A stretch of 64,000 nt of DNA from Conchocele bisecta (GCA_029237695.1 CM055265.1:73075912-73139911); one strand, 5' to 3'; numbered from the stretch's first letter, positions 30,985 to 42,112 are shown. Notes: generated by a model not told the origin, from the letters alone. A program made the numbers and translations.

Positions 30985-31182
30985 TTTTGTCTGAAAATAG
31001 ACGTCTGCTGTGGTTTTAAATGTTAGCTTCTTTCTCAACAAAAACATGCCGTGGTTTGACAGCATTTTCGAACAATTGCATTGGAAATGATTCTAATTTG
31101 CTGTCAAACCATGTTTAATGAGAACAAATGGAAAATGGATCATGAACAGCAGACGACAACATTTAAATTAGCAGTGTAATGG
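30985..31182. mobile_element. Family C hairpin MITE
   Basis: TTAA at 30981-30984 and 31183-31186. Inside are AGACGTCTGCTGTGG, GGTTTGACAGCATTTTCGAA and AACAGCAGACGACAAC. Confidence 0.8.
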
Positions 31183-31307
31183 TTAAAACATATTATTGCT
31201 ATTACTTAAAGCAATATTATATTGCGTATGTCATTCCAACTCTTTCAAAAATGTACGATACATGACATCATGTAATGTAATATGAAAGCGTATGGCTTGT
31301 GATATAT

Positions 31308-32158
31308 AAAATTGCCCATTTAAAAAAATCATTACCCCGCCCACATAATAGTATTGTCTTGCTGTACGTTAGGCATCACGCGACGGTTGAAAATAGGCAA
31401 AATTTACCTCTTTGTTTTTAAAGCGGCGGGTGACTTATAAAAATCACTGCCTCTCGCAAGCATTTAAGAAGGCTCTTGTGACAAATATTCAAAAATACAA
31501 ATTGCGCGCCAAGATAAAACTTTGTTTTCATGAAAAAATATGGCACATAGGCTTTTTTATGACTTGTTCTGTCACTCGCAACAACACACCATTTCTTGAA
31601 AATGATTCCAAAGCGGGGTCATAAACACCTAAGTTTTTTGCTACAAATGCCCGAAAAATACATTAAAGTCTGACTGAAACCCGTTTACATTGAGTTTCAT
31701 AGAATTATACAAAGTCAAGAAATATTCATAAGCCTACTTTTGCAGACACACTCGTGTAACTGCATGGTCGGTACTGAAATAGATAGAAAATCTTCCACGC
31801 CCTTTTTACCGCTAGTTCCGCACTGTCCCATGATACTTTACGTTTCTGTAGAAGAAATATCCCATTACCCCACCCACCTATTGCCGTACTGTACGTTACG
31901 TTTCTATATGTTCAATGGGCATTTTTATGGCACATGTCCACAGCAAAATGTGCCAAATATGCAATTCATATGAAAATAACCCATATGCTGTTCATATCTA
32001 AAACATATGAAAAACATATGAATTGCATATGGAATTCATATGTAAAGAGCACACATGAAATGCATATGATGTTCATATGAAGTAAATATGAAAAGTTTCC
32101 ATATCCATATGAAATTCATACGCGACACATTTTGTAGTGTCCGAGTGTTTCACCTGTG
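31308..32158. mobile_element. Family G relative (G4) with a CATATG-rich stretch
   Basis: TTACCCCGCCCACATAAT and ATTACCCCACCCACCTATTG are G-arm sequences. The right end reads TGTCCGAGTGTTTCACCTGTG, but the left terminus is missing. Bases 31960-32120 hold nine or more CATATG/CATATGAA motifs. The 70- and 77-codon ORFs inside have no recognisable domain. Confidence 0.55.
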
Positions 32159-32297
32159 ATGCATACGTGTGTACACATCCCAATAAATCTGCAGGAGAGT
32201 CTTAGAAGATCAGGTCAGCTCAGCCTCAGCCAATCAAACTGCGTGGTTTCGAATATGAATTTGGAGAAAGGGCTCAGGAAGATTTAACAGCACGGGT

Positions 32298-32529
32298 CCC
32301 ATTTGACTAAACATTGTACGATACAAATGCTTGTACGATGATTTGTAATACTTTCCTTCTCACATTAACGTGGATGCCAATGTTACCAGTTCCCACCTAC
32401 ATGTACATCTAATTTAAAAACATCCACTAAAGAGTTGTCAAACATCGGAAGTCAGTGCCAATTTCAGTGTAAATTTCAATTTTGCGCTTACGAACTTCTT
32501 ACTAGTCGTATAAAGTTTAGTGAAACAGG
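32298..32529. mobile_element. Family D relative, diverged
   Basis: GGTCCCATTTGACTAAACAT and GTATAAAGTTTAGTGAAACA are decayed D ends. The centre lacks the GCATAGGCTGC motif. Confidence 0.55.
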
Positions 32530-32702
32530 CCGCAGAAGCTAGACTGGTCGGAAATACCATACACCCCGTTGCTGTGCGACAGCAGCGTGATATCAGCGAA
32601 GAAACATCATTGACTCGGGACACCGATAATCCGGCATTTCTGTTACAACGAGTCAGTCGGTCGTTCTTACATCACGATTAAGTCGTGATATCATACCATG
32701 CG

Positions 32703-33167
32703 GAAGTATAGATTGTCGTCAGCTGTTACTACGTTTTATTTTCCTTTTTAAACTCAATAAAACATGCTTTGACAGTATTTTAGAATTACTTCCAATGGGC
32801 ATTATTTCTACAGTTCTGTACAACCAGGTTGTTGTTTTTTATGGAGAATGACTGCAAACATGAAACAATAACATACGGCATTAGAATGTGTCGTCTGCGA
32901 TATATGTTTCACTTTTCTCATAATATATGATTATAAAATGCTGTCAAACCATATTTTCATTGAGAATTAATACAACCATGAAGCAACAGCAGACGCCACT
33001 ATATTTGTTGTCTGCGGTTTATGTTTTAGTTTTCATTTTTCTGATAAAATATATGCTTTGACAGTTATAGTTTAGCATCAACTGCTGTCAAACCATGTTT
33101 TTATTGAGAACAAAATACAACTATGAAACGACAGCAGACGACAATTTTCTGTTCCCGCGTTTTTAGG
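32703..33167. mobile_element. Cluster of rearranged family C arms
   Basis: ATTGTCGTCAGCTGTTAC, GTCGTCTGCGATATATG, GCAGACGCCACTATA, GTTGTCTGCGGTTTATG and CAGCAGACGACAATTTTCTG appear in succession, giving two to three partial hairpins. It ends before TTAA at 33168-33171. Confidence 0.65.
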
Positions 33168-33171
33168 TTAA

Positions 33172-33601
33172 ACTCGTTAGTGCTCGCTCCTGCTACAGGG
33201 AATATTCTTCATAAACTGGGACTGGAAATAGCACGGAGGCTTACAGTATTAATAGGAATAGCGTAAGAAGTGGTAACAGAGTCATTCCTTACAGGCGCTA
33301 TTTTCTAAATAATATCGGCGTGGTAAGAAAACAGGAAGTTTCATTAGAGGTGCATCTAGTGTTCTATGTTGCCGTAGAGAACTATTACAAGGCGCTCCGT
33401 TTCATGTCCACGTGGAATATTTTCATCGACTCCAGGTAAGCTTTATACTTGTCATATAGGTGACAAAACTAGGAATGTTATTTATTTATTGTCAACGTCA
33501 ATATGAGTTGTCCTTATGCGACGTAAGCAGTTATGACATAACGCAAATGGTTAAACTTTTAAATATGCACAATACTATATGTAACATGTATTTACTTTAT
33601 G
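33172..33601. other. Low-copy stretch, no feature seen
   Basis: No element end and no coding signal recognised. Confidence 0.4.
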
Positions 33602-33742
33602 CAGAACGCTCCAAAGATTTTCGCATTTGCTCTGATTTGTCAACTTTTGACGTCATTTACAGAAAACAATATCACAGTTTCTGTAAACAGTTTTAATGAA
33701 GCGTCGCACATTAAACATCACATGGCTCGTGTCATATATTGT
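33602..33742 (+). mobile_element. Family N right half
   Basis: GATTTGTCAACTTTTGACGT, CAGTTTCTGTAAACAGTTTT and CACATGGCTCGTGTCATAT match the right arm of N at 29160-29290. Confidence 0.65.
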
Positions 33743-33743
33743 A

Positions 33744-33904
33744 TATCCCGTCAACACATACAAATGGTTTTAAAATGCAAAACAAATAACCCCAGTCACC
33801 GCATATATTCATACGCGGTGATTAGGCCGTATTGGCAGGATATCAAAAATGTTTCACGGCACCGTGTTTCACGGCACATACGCACGCACTGTGTTGACGG
33901 GATA
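33744..33904. mobile_element. Family S element
   Basis: Inverted ends TATCCCGTCAACAC and GTGTTGACGGGATA. The interior has CACCGCATATATTCATACGC and tandem TTTCACGGCAC. Related copies: 49906-50024, 43085-43310, and the end at 345-408. Confidence 0.75.
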
Positions 33905-34105
33905 AATATCTGTACGCTTCCGTCTACTCAAATCTTGCCAATATTTGTCAATTTCTTTATTTCAAAATACTTGAATACTGTACTTGAACTCAAGCAGCTT
34001 GATTGTCTGAGCCTGAGCCGTGCTACAATCAAATTCCTTGATTGCTAGTTGGTAATGCCAATAGATCTTCATAAACATTGATATTCTGGGCAACATTAAC
34101 GCATG
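33905..34105 (+). repeat. Family Y, copy 1
   Basis: TCTGTACGCTTCCGTCTACT, GAACTCAAGCAGCTTGATTG and AATAGATCTTCATAAACATT are matched in reverse at 60395-60603. Family type unknown. Confidence 0.7.
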
Positions 34106-34310
34106 CGGTTGTGTACATGTAGTACTCCTTGTATTTTACAACTCGTCAATAGTAGACTGTAATCATTTCACTGAGTTTGCTATCCTTTATATTATTTCCT
34201 AAGTTACGCTACTTAACAGTTCTCTGCTTTTATCTTCAAGTCGCTTAACTAGCTCCTTACCCAATGAAACCAAATATATAGAGGATCTTACATGAGTGAT
34301 GAATTTGGTA

Positions 34311-34403
34311 TGATATTTATTAAACGAGTTTACTGATTTCATAAGAAACTCGGCTATGCCGAGTTTCTTATGAAATCAGTCAACGAGTCTAATAAATACT
34401 ATA
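34311..34403. repeat. Palindrome, 93 bp
   Basis: TGATTTCATAAGAAACTCGG and its exact reverse complement meet at CTATG. The outer parts ATTTATTAAACGAGTTTA and CAACGAGTCTAATAAAT also pair. Confidence 0.9.
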
Positions 34404-34684
34404 GTAATTCAACACAACTGTTAGAGTATATGTATTGCATAATCCCATCATCATAATTTGAAGTTGGTTGACCACCTAATATGTTTTTTGTAGCCGGCTT
34501 ATTTGCATATTTATTACACTAGTGCATTATGATGTGTATTACACTGTGTTGTTAAACTGTGAAAGCCCATTGTATACAATTGAATGGTCTATAGCCGAAC
34601 AACATATGCATGTAGCAACAAACTATAATCACAGAGAAAAGTGCGTACTGACACCATAACGTCCCTTGGTGGCGTATGTGTAGC

Positions 34685-34765
34685 ACATTTATCAGGCCAG
34701 GCTATGAAACGCGCATGAAATCCGAGCCTGATAAACTTGATATCCACAGACACTATCCTGACATT
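34685..34765. mobile_element. Family I terminal hairpin, partial
   Basis: TTATCAGGCCAGGCTATGAA and CCGAGCCTGATAAACTTGAT match the terminal hairpin of I. Confidence 0.6.
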
Positions 34766-34800
34766 CTATTATCACGCATCGTTTACGCTACATATACAAA

Positions 34801-34996
34801 CACAGGTGGAAGACTCGGACATGTGACATAAAAAAATGCCCATTAAAAAAAACACATTACCCCACCCACTTGTTCTCGTATTGTACAGTGCTATAAAGCT
34901 TTATAGCACGGTACAATACGAGATGAAGTGGGTGGGGTAATGGGTTTTTTTAACGGGCATTTTTTTTATGTCACAGGTCCGAGTCTTCCACCTGTG
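34801..34996. mobile_element. Family G, short hairpin (G2)
   Basis: CACAGGTGGAAGACTCGGAC and GTCCGAGTCTTCCACCTGTG are exact reverse complements. ATTACCCCACCCACTTG pairs with AAGTGGGTGGGGTAAT, and the tip is GCTATAAAGCTTTATAGC. It keeps only the outer and inner arm portions of G1. Confidence 0.9.
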
Positions 34997-35070
34997 TATA
35001 AGACTCGGAAACTATAGCGCGATACTTTCGTTGAAAAATTAACGTGGATTTGTTAACGTTGTGTTATTAA

Positions 35071-35350
35071 AGGTACATGCCCACTCATTAGGCACAAAAT
35101 GTTCTTTATTGCAGAGACATCATCTGAGACATTTTCTGGCAGAATAACATTAATTTACCATTACCCCACGTATTGATTGGCATTATTATACATTTTAATA
35201 TGAGACGTAAATTGTCACTCTGATAACCGTGTTTCCTTAAAATGTTAACGAACATTACTATCTATGTGCAATGATCATACTTTATAATATGTCGAAAATA
35301 TTATTTTTGTCAGGTGATACCACCGCGAGTCACTAACAGTAAACTAAATA
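35071..35350. mobile_element. Family F, right half lost; compound block
   Basis: TTAA 35067-35070 then AGGTACATGCCCACT. It holds the uninterrupted CCCCACGTATTGATTGGCAT, the empty site for the retroposon at 4756-4805. G2, a 70-bp linker and this F together match 43936-44470. Confidence 0.85.
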
Positions 35351-35389
35351 AATGTGACTAAATTTGGCTTCTATTAATCAAACTCTTTT

Positions 35390-35490
35390 CAGGTATGTGA
35401 AGCAACCTCTGGACCCCTTAATACATATTTCGGTTGCTTCACAGCTGAAAGTCGAACCCCCTTTTCAAAAATGCTGGTGGCGCCCGTGTA
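35390..35490 (+). repeat. Family X, copy 1
   Basis: GGTTGCTTCACAGCTGAAAG, TCGAACCCCCTTTTCAAAAA and ATGCTGGTGGCGCCCGTG match 59850-59952. The left part GTATGTGAAGCAACCTCTGG is a partial inverted counterpart. Confidence 0.65.
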
Positions 35491-35563
35491 GTAATTTGTT
35501 ATCAGCCAGTGTGTATTCGGTTAATGCGTAGATAGTTGCCTAATAACGCCATAGACGTCGACA

Positions 35564-35690
35564 ATACTCAATAAATGTAAATCCAATAATTGTTTACAAG
35601 AAAACATTGTTAATGTGAAAGTTACAGACTAACATCATAATGTTGCACTTACGAACATTTTAGTCGTACGAAGTTTAGTGAAACGGCCAC
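35564..35690 (+). mobile_element. Family D right arm
   Basis: It starts inside the hairpin apex (TACTCAATAAATGTAAATCC) and continues to the normal right end GTTTAGTGAAACGGCC. Confidence 0.8.
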
Positions 35691-35879
35691 CCAGAATACT
35701 AAGGCACGGTTTCTTGGCGATCATACAAATACGCTCATCAATCAATATCAATCGTCGAAGCCGCGGGTTCCTTATATAATAATCATATCGTTTTCGTGCG
35801 CAAACAAATACAATCCGCAGGTTTCAAGGCTTTCCTGGTATAAGTTTTAAGTGGTAGGAAATTAGCAATGAGCAGTAAC

Positions 35880-36172
35880 CAGTAGCCGATTTCACCAACA
35901 TTGCAAAGTATACATTTTTTTGCAAAGCACACTTTGAGGGATAACTTTTCAATTTAAGGATACATTTGTGATTTTATTATATTGAATTTATTACATTATC
36001 ACAGCCAATTTGGCTGTGATAATGTAATACATTCAGTATAATAAAAATCATAAATTTAATAATATTATATTAATTTGTATAATAATATTAATATAATATT
36101 AATTTGTATAATAATTTTGCATACTTTTAATCATCAAATATATGCAGTCGTTAGTTATATATGACATAATGC
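35880..36172. mobile_element. Family E, right end lost
   Basis: CAGTAGCCGATTTCACCAAC begins it. The inner hairpin TATTACATTATCACAGCC..GGCTGTGATAATGTAATA is intact. The segment AATAATATTAATATAATATT is locally repeated, and the AAAGTATACTTTG right end is missing. Confidence 0.8.
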
Positions 36173-36252
36173 TATACATGTGTGTGAAGGTGTTGCTGTA
36201 CACACACGCCCGTGGCTGATTTCATTCATGTACTTGTCAGTACTGCACATTC

Positions 36253-36560
36253 AAGGTACACGCCCCGCCCACTCAGTAGGCACAAACTGTTCTTTATAGG
36301 AATTAAATAAGTGTATAATTGTGTCACTATTCCACCAGTTCTAAACGTTACAAGTGCCCGCTATACAGATATAATCATTTAGTAATATTTATTTTACTGC
36401 TGGTGACTGGCGGTGGTATCAGGTGGTATCAGGTTATTTTCGTTTTTAATTAGTTATACTAATTAAATGCGTCACCTGAACAAATAATACTTCGACAACA
36501 TATCGAATTTTGTTAATATTTTGATAAAAACGCGGTTATCTCCCCTGACCTCAAGATTAT
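36253..36560. mobile_element. Family F, partial
   Basis: AAGGTACACGCCCCGCCCAC, AGTAGGCACAAACTGTTCTT and CTATTCCACCAGTTCTAAAC are present. The right half stops near CGGTTATCTCCCCTGACCTC. Confidence 0.75.
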
Positions 36561-36647
36561 TGATTTCCGTCATACAAGTACTACAAAATAGTACCAATAC
36601 CTGGTAATAAAAATTAAACACTCTTTGTATATATTAACCCTTAGACC

Positions 36648-36878
36648 GCTACTCACAACAATTGTCGTCTGCTGTTGCTTTTATATCTTGCCTTATTTCT
36701 CAATAAAAACAAGTTTTGACAGCACGTCAGAATCATTTCCAATGGAAATGATTCTGAAGTGCTGTCAAGGCATGTTGTAAATTATTCTAAAGTGCTGTCA
36801 AAGCATGTTTTTGATGATAAAAATAGAAAATAGAAAATAAACAGCAGACGTCAAAAAAATAAGATAGCGGTGTAACGG
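36648..36878. mobile_element. Family C MITE, complete reference copy
   Basis: TTAA at 36644-36647 and 36879-36882. CCCTTAGACCGCTACTCAC is at the left, GATAGCGGTGTAACGG at the right. The core hairpin is AGAATCATTTCCAATGGAAA with its inverted partner, followed by a second copy of AAAGTGCTGTCAAAGCATGT. Copies at 12768 and 53459 share this duplication. Confidence 0.9.
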
Positions 36879-37040
36879 TTAATGACATATGTAAATGCTG
36901 AATCGAACTAATATAACCGTACAATACTTCCTGATGTGCGGGACCCCATCTGTAATTATAGCTCAGAGATATTAACCATTTCATCTATACAGCCCATAAA
37001 GCAGGCGTTGTCAAATACTGTAGATCCATAATTGAATATC

Positions 37041-37223
37041 GCGTGGCAGGGATGTTAGAATGGTTACACATATTCCTAATTATGTTTCGAAACCAGTAGT
37101 GCAATATATAACAGCCAGAGTAGTGCACTTCCGGCGGAAAGCATGAAATTATGTATACAATGGTTTTAGAGTATGTTGGAAACAAATGAGTCGTGGAAAC
37201 AATCGATGACCATCCCTGCCACG
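37041..37223. repeat. 14-bp inverted pair GCGTGGCAGGGATG
   Basis: GCGTGGCAGGGATG (37041-37054) and CATCCCTGCCACGC (37210-37223) are exact inverted copies 155 bp apart in otherwise low-copy DNA. They may be element ends; no duplication seen. Confidence 0.4.
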
Positions 37224-37427
37224 CCTTATTCACCTGTATGTAGCTTGAAGCAATTCGCCTCATCCGGATCTGCAGTGTTTGCCAGTATGTTTCACATATT
37301 TTAAAATACCCATTATCTTATTATTACTGGAATGGTCCTGAAATCAACATGAACGATCAACGTCAGATATTTAGGATTGAACGGGTTAAGCAGAGCTCCA
37401 GATAAGGAATTAGTAATTGAATATTTT

Positions 37428-37682
37428 CACTCCCTCATATCTGAAAATATATTATTTATTAATTTGTATTATACTGAATTTATTACATTATCACAGCCAT
37501 TTTGGCTGTGATCATAATATAATCAATTCAGTATAATAATTCTGCATACTTTTAATCATCAAATGTATGCAGTCGTTAGTTCTATATGAAATAATGCATT
37601 TCAGGAAAAATAAATGATTACTCCCTCAAAGTATACTTTGCTACAAAAGTATAATTTGCAATGTTGGTGAAGTCGGCTACAG
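37428..37682. mobile_element. Family E, left end lost
   Basis: The inner hairpin and the right part CTCCCTCAAAGTATACTTTG to TTGGTGAAGTCGGCTACAG are present; the first AAAGTATACTTTG is missing. Confidence 0.8.
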
Positions 37683-37963
37683 AGATCACTATCAAAGGTT
37701 GTCCCGTGAAAGCATTGAGCTAGCGGACCAAATATAAGATGTTCGCCGTAACTAGCTTTTGAAATTACGAAACTAATGCTTTCTAAATCCTTTATAGACA
37801 TGTGGACTTTGTGAAATCCATTTCTGATGTTATTTCTTAGATACAAAGACAAGGACAAATGGTAGATAAATATACGGGCGGGCTTATAGAAACCGCCTCA
37901 CTGTATATATAGTAAATACATGGTTAGTGCCGTCGAATATAAAATATATTCGGTTGAGCCTTA

Positions 37964-38662
37964 AGGCCGGTTTCCATGGCGCATAATTTTTCTGCGCTGC
38001 TTTTTTCCCCGCGCTACTTTTTGCTGCGCGTTAATAACAGGCGAGCAGACAAACAATTTCCATGATGCCGATTGTCAAACCAGAGTTTAATAAAGCATGT
38101 GCGTGGAAATACACATTTTGTATAGTGTACACATGTATATTGTGTAGTGCCCAACCAAAATGGCTGTTTCAAACAGGCACCTGCAGTTGAGACTGTTACT
38201 TGCACATTGGGAACAGTGTGATATTGAAGACATCTTGTTTGGATTATTTATCAAGAAGAAATTAATGCTTGGTAAAAGAAAACATAGGTTTAGGGTGCAT
38301 GACATAATAAAAAAAAAAAAAAAAATATGGTGCTTTTAACCACTTGGTAAAACACATGGAGCTTGACAAGGCCAAATATCACGAGCACTTCAGGATGTCT
38401 CCCCAGGAAACGTGAATGATGTCGGGAATCAAGTGAATTTGCACGCATTGTACGTGAGGACAAGCGGAGAAAAATCGCCTCTACTGGCGATATTTGTCCG
38501 CGCTGTTTTTAATCAGCGCAGAAATCTGCTCCGATGGAAACGCCAGTATGCTATTTAGTATGAGGCAATTTTCACAAAAGCGGCGCCTGTTCGGCGCAGA
38601 CAAAACTGTGGCAGTTTCGGCCTCGAAACCGTCTTAATAATAAGCTTCATGGAAACCGGCCT
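37964..38662 (+). mobile_element. PIF/Harbinger-type element, 699 bp
   Basis: The terminal inverted repeats AGGCCGGTTTCCATG (37964-37978) and CATGGAAACCGGCCT (38648-38662) are exact, with TTA duplicated at 37961-37963 and 38663-38665. Three-base TWA duplications are diagnostic of the PIF/Harbinger superfamily. The inside carries one transposase fragment and GCGC-rich subterminal sequence such as CTGCGCTGC and GCAGCGCGG-like blocks. Confidence 0.88.
38160..38417 (+). pseudogene. HARBI1-like transposase N-terminal fragment
   Basis: From ATG at 38160 a frame reads about 50 residues containing CDIEDILFGLF and GKRKHRFRVHDII. It runs into a 17-base A tract (38309-38325). After a frame change (38329 on) the text continues GAFNHLVKHMELDKAKYHEH and FRMSPQET, then TGA at 38414. 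The order R-K-H-R-F-x-V-H-D, a G-x-F-x-x-L-V segment and F-R-M-S is the N-terminal pattern I know from Harbinger nucleases of marine invertebrates. The DDE nuclease core is absent. The A tract breaks the frame, so this is a remnant in a non-autonomous element. Recognition is from memory and needs a database check. Confidence 0.7.
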
Positions 38663-38902
38663 TTAGACAGAGCTTTATTGGGGGCAAGCTTTAGCGAGCC
38701 CCTATAAAGTTGTCTGGGCGAAACCGAATATATTTTGTATTCGACGGTACTAATGATAAATCATGTATTTAATTTATACCGCATACTAAACTTAATTGTT
38801 TGAACGTGCGTTACATCATGTTTTGACGTCATTCCCTCGCCATACGTCACAAATCTAGCGACGTCATTCAAAATAAAATGGCGGCGTCCACGCTAGGTAG
38901 AT

Positions 38903-40901
38903 TCGGTATTGTATCTGAATCAACCTATTACCTCAGAAGAAGTACTTAAAGTAATTCCCAGATTAAAAAGTAGAAAAACATGTTCTGTTGAAGATAACAT
39001 TCTAAATGAATATATCAAGTATTCAAAAGATACTATGCTGCCAGTTTATTATAAACTTTTTAATCTTATCCTGGAAAAAGGTACTGTACAGTTCCTGATA
39101 TTTGGTACAACGGAGTAATCTTACCATTGTACAAAAATAAGGGTGACACGCACATTTTGACAACTATAGAGGAATTAGTATACTAAGTTGTTTTTGGCAA
39201 ACTTTTTACAGGAGTGTTGAATAATAGATTAAACATATTTCTTGAAAAGTCTGGATTACTAGATGAGGAGCAGGCCGGTTTTCGTAAACATCATGGCACT
39301 ACTGATCACATATTTACTCTGAAATTGTTAACTGACTTTTATTTATTCAAAACTATACGTTTGTTTTGTGCGTTTATTGACTATCGTAAAGCTTTTGACT
39401 CGGTTAATCGCACTGCACTTTGGAGGAAATTGCTTCAAGCTCATGTAAATGGTAATTTCTTTCGAGTTATTTATAATATGTACGATAAAGCTAAATCATG
39501 TGTAAAATCAGGTCAGCAGTTGTCTGACTTTTTTAAGAGTTCAGTTGGCGTTAGACAGGGTGAAAATGTGTCGCCTATCTTATTTTCTTTGTTTCTGAAC
39601 GACCTGCCACAATTTATGTCAAGTCACAAGTGCTTATGGAGGATTGAATCTGTTAACTGATGAAATTCACTCTTTTCTAGATCCTGAAGAAGTAGAGGTG
39701 TATTTCAAACTGTATTTACTTTTAGATGCTGATGATTATTTTTTTGCTGAATCAAAAGAGGAATTACAACTATCTCTGGATGCAATGCAAAACTATTGTA
39801 ATATGTGGCAGCTTCAAGTTAACACAGCAAAAACAAAAGTGGTTATTTTTTCCAGAGGCAAACTTAAAAATAAACCAATATTTGATCTCAATGACGATAA
39901 TCTTGATGTAGTTGACGATTTTAGTAACTCCGGTATACACTTTAATTCTAATGGTAAATTTGCAAAGACTAAAACACATTTGGTAGATCAGGCACGAAAA
40001 GTAATGTTCAATGTAATTAAGAAATGTAGGAAATTATGTTTGCCAGCTGATTTGCAGCTTCATCTTTTTGACACAAAGATTGCCCCATTTGATTGTATGG
40101 ATCCGAGGTATGGGGGTGTGAGTCACTAGATGTAATAAATCAGTTTCAACAGAAATTCTGTAAAATGTTGCTAGATGTCAAACAGACGACGTTTACTGAT
40201 ATGGTATACGGTGAAGTTGGGGCAGTTCCTATTACTTTAAAAATTAAAAGCAGAGTTCTAAATTTCTGGAGCAGAATTATCACTGGCAAACAGGACAAAA
40301 TATGTTGTATTATGTATACATTATCATACTCAATGCATATACAAAAATGTTTACCATTCACCGTGGATAAAGTTTGTTCATGATACATTGGATTGTCTCG
40401 GTATATCTGACCATTGGTTATTACAAAAAAGTTGATCATCCTCTGGTTGTTAAGCATAAGGTTAAAACTGTTTTGAATGACCAATATATGCAGCAATGGA
40501 ATAATAAAATTTGTAATTCAGATAAATGTTTAAATTACAGAATATACAAGTCAACATTTCAGTTTGAAAGATACTTGAAGATTCTCCCTCCATCATTAGT
40601 TTCTGTCATGAGTACATTTAGATGCTTAAGTCATAAAATGTCTATTGAACAAGGTAGATTTTTCGGAATACATAGAGATAATAAATTATGTAATATCTGT
40701 AATAGACAGGAATTAGGTGATGAATTCCACTATCTTTTTAATTGTGTCTATTTTTCCCAAGAAAGAAAAAAGTATATTCACAAAGATTTTTATACATTGC
40801 CTAACACCTTAAAATTTAATATAATTATGAATTCTTCGGATAAACAAACGCTAGTAAAGTTAGCATTGTTTATGAAAGTTATCATATCAAAATTTAAATG
40901 A
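38903..40901 (+). pseudogene. LINE reverse transcriptase, truncated and frameshifted
   Basis: The protein is spread over five frames. Piece 1 (38909-39118) is the region before the palm. Piece 2 (39214-39660) is the RT core: AGFR at residues 21-24, FIDYRKAFDSV at 54-64 (first catalytic Asp 56) and GVRQGENVSPILFSLFLND at 112-130. Piece 3 (39644-40129) carries the second active-site motif as LDADD rather than YADD (GAT at 39724). Piece 4 (40093-40383) follows. Piece 5 (40374-40901) ends in a C-terminal C-x2-C-x9-H-x4-C zinc knuckle (CNICNRQELGDEFHYLFNC). No endonuclease domain lies upstream, so the copy is 5'-truncated. It belongs to the jockey/CR1 side of non-LTR elements; the exact clade is not resolved. 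Not functional. Confidence 0.9.
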
Positions 40902-40965
40902 TGCCTGTCCTGACAGAAGCAGTCTTAGAGGTTAGTGGTTAACACTAGTCTACATTAATTATACC

Positions 40966-42112
40966 CCCGCAACGAGTTGTGGGGAGTATATTGGAGTCAG
41001 GTTGTCCGTCCGTCCGGCCGTCCGTCCGTGCGTGCGTGCGTGCGTGTGTGGGTCCGTGCGTCCGTAAACTTAACATCAGATAAATATTGTTATAATTTCT
41101 ATTTCCTTCATCTAAAATGCTCAATATTTTACACATGCATTCCTGTAAGGCTCTACTACCATGCTGTACCAAATCCACGACCGTCCAACCCCCGCTGCTC
41201 CCAAGGTCAAGGTCAAATACTTAGTCTCTTATAAAACTTATCATCAGAGAAATATTGTTATAACTTCTATTTCCTTCATCTAAAATGCTTAATATTTCAC
41301 ACATGCATTCCTGTAAGGCTCTACTACCATGCTGTGCCAAATCCACGACCGTCCAACCCCCGCTGATCCCAAGGTCAAGGTCAAATACTTAGTCTCTTTA
41401 CAAAACTTAACATCAGAGAAATATTGTTATAACTTCTATTTCCTTCATCTAAAATGCTTAATATTTCACACATGCATTCCTGTAAGGCTCTACTACCATG
41501 CCGTGCCAAATCCACGTCCGTCCAACCCCCGCTGATCCCAAGGTCAAGGTCAAATACTTAGTCTCTTTACAAAACTTAACATCAGAGAAATAAGTTATAA
41601 CTTCTATTTCCTTCTTTGAAAATTCTTAATATTTCACTTGTGCATTCCGCTAAGGTTGTGCTATCTTGCTGTGACAAATCTACGACCGTCCAACCCCCGC
41701 TGATCCCAAGGTCTAGGTCACATACTTAGTCTCTTTACAAAACTTAACATCAGAGAAATATGTTATAACTTCTATTTCTTTCATCGAAAATTCTTAATAG
41801 TTCATACATGCATTCCTCTAAGGCTCTACTATCATGATGTGACAAATTCCCGCTGACTCGAAGTCAAGCTCACATACTTAGTCTCTTTACAAAACTTAAC
41901 ATCAGAGAAATCGGTTATAACTTCTATTTCCTTGCTCGGATCTGCTTCACATTTCACACACGCATTGCTACAATGGACTTCTACCACCCTGTGACAAATT
42001 CACGTTCATGCCGCTCCTGCTAAGCCCAGAGTCAAGGTCACAAGCCCACACACATGGACATTTTTACATATTTTAGGGGTACCTTAGCCAACGCGGGGGG
42101 TATTCCGTAAGC
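40966..42112 (+). repeat. Tandem element: CCCCCGCAACGAG end plus about six 168-bp units
   Basis: The start TACCCCCGCAACGAGTTGTG with a GTCC/GTGC microsatellite (about 41006-41070) and the end AACGCGGGGGGTATTCCG look like paired termini. Between them, AAAACTTAACATCAGAGAAA recurs near 41235, 41404, 41571, 41738 and 41890. Each unit carries TTCCTTCATCTAAAATGCTT and AACCCCCGCTGATCCCAAGG. Confidence 0.88.
41207..42040 (+). promoter_or_regulatory. Repeated TCAAGGTCA receptor-type half-sites
   Basis: Exact TCAAGGTCA at 41207-41215, 41375-41383, 41544-41552 and 42032-42040, once per tandem unit, with decayed versions (TCTAGGTCA near 41712) between. The sequence is the known monomer site of FTZ-F1/SF-1 and ERR receptors; activity here is not shown. 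Confidence 0.4.

Larger units (their letters stand above)
37910..38773. mobile_element. Family T hairpin split by a Harbinger element
   Basis: AAATACATGGTTAGTGCCGT and CGAATATAAAATATATTCGG at the left are mirrored by CCGAATATATTTTGTATTCG and ACGGTACTAATGATAAATCA at the right. The Harbinger insertion occupies 37964-38662. Confidence 0.65.
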
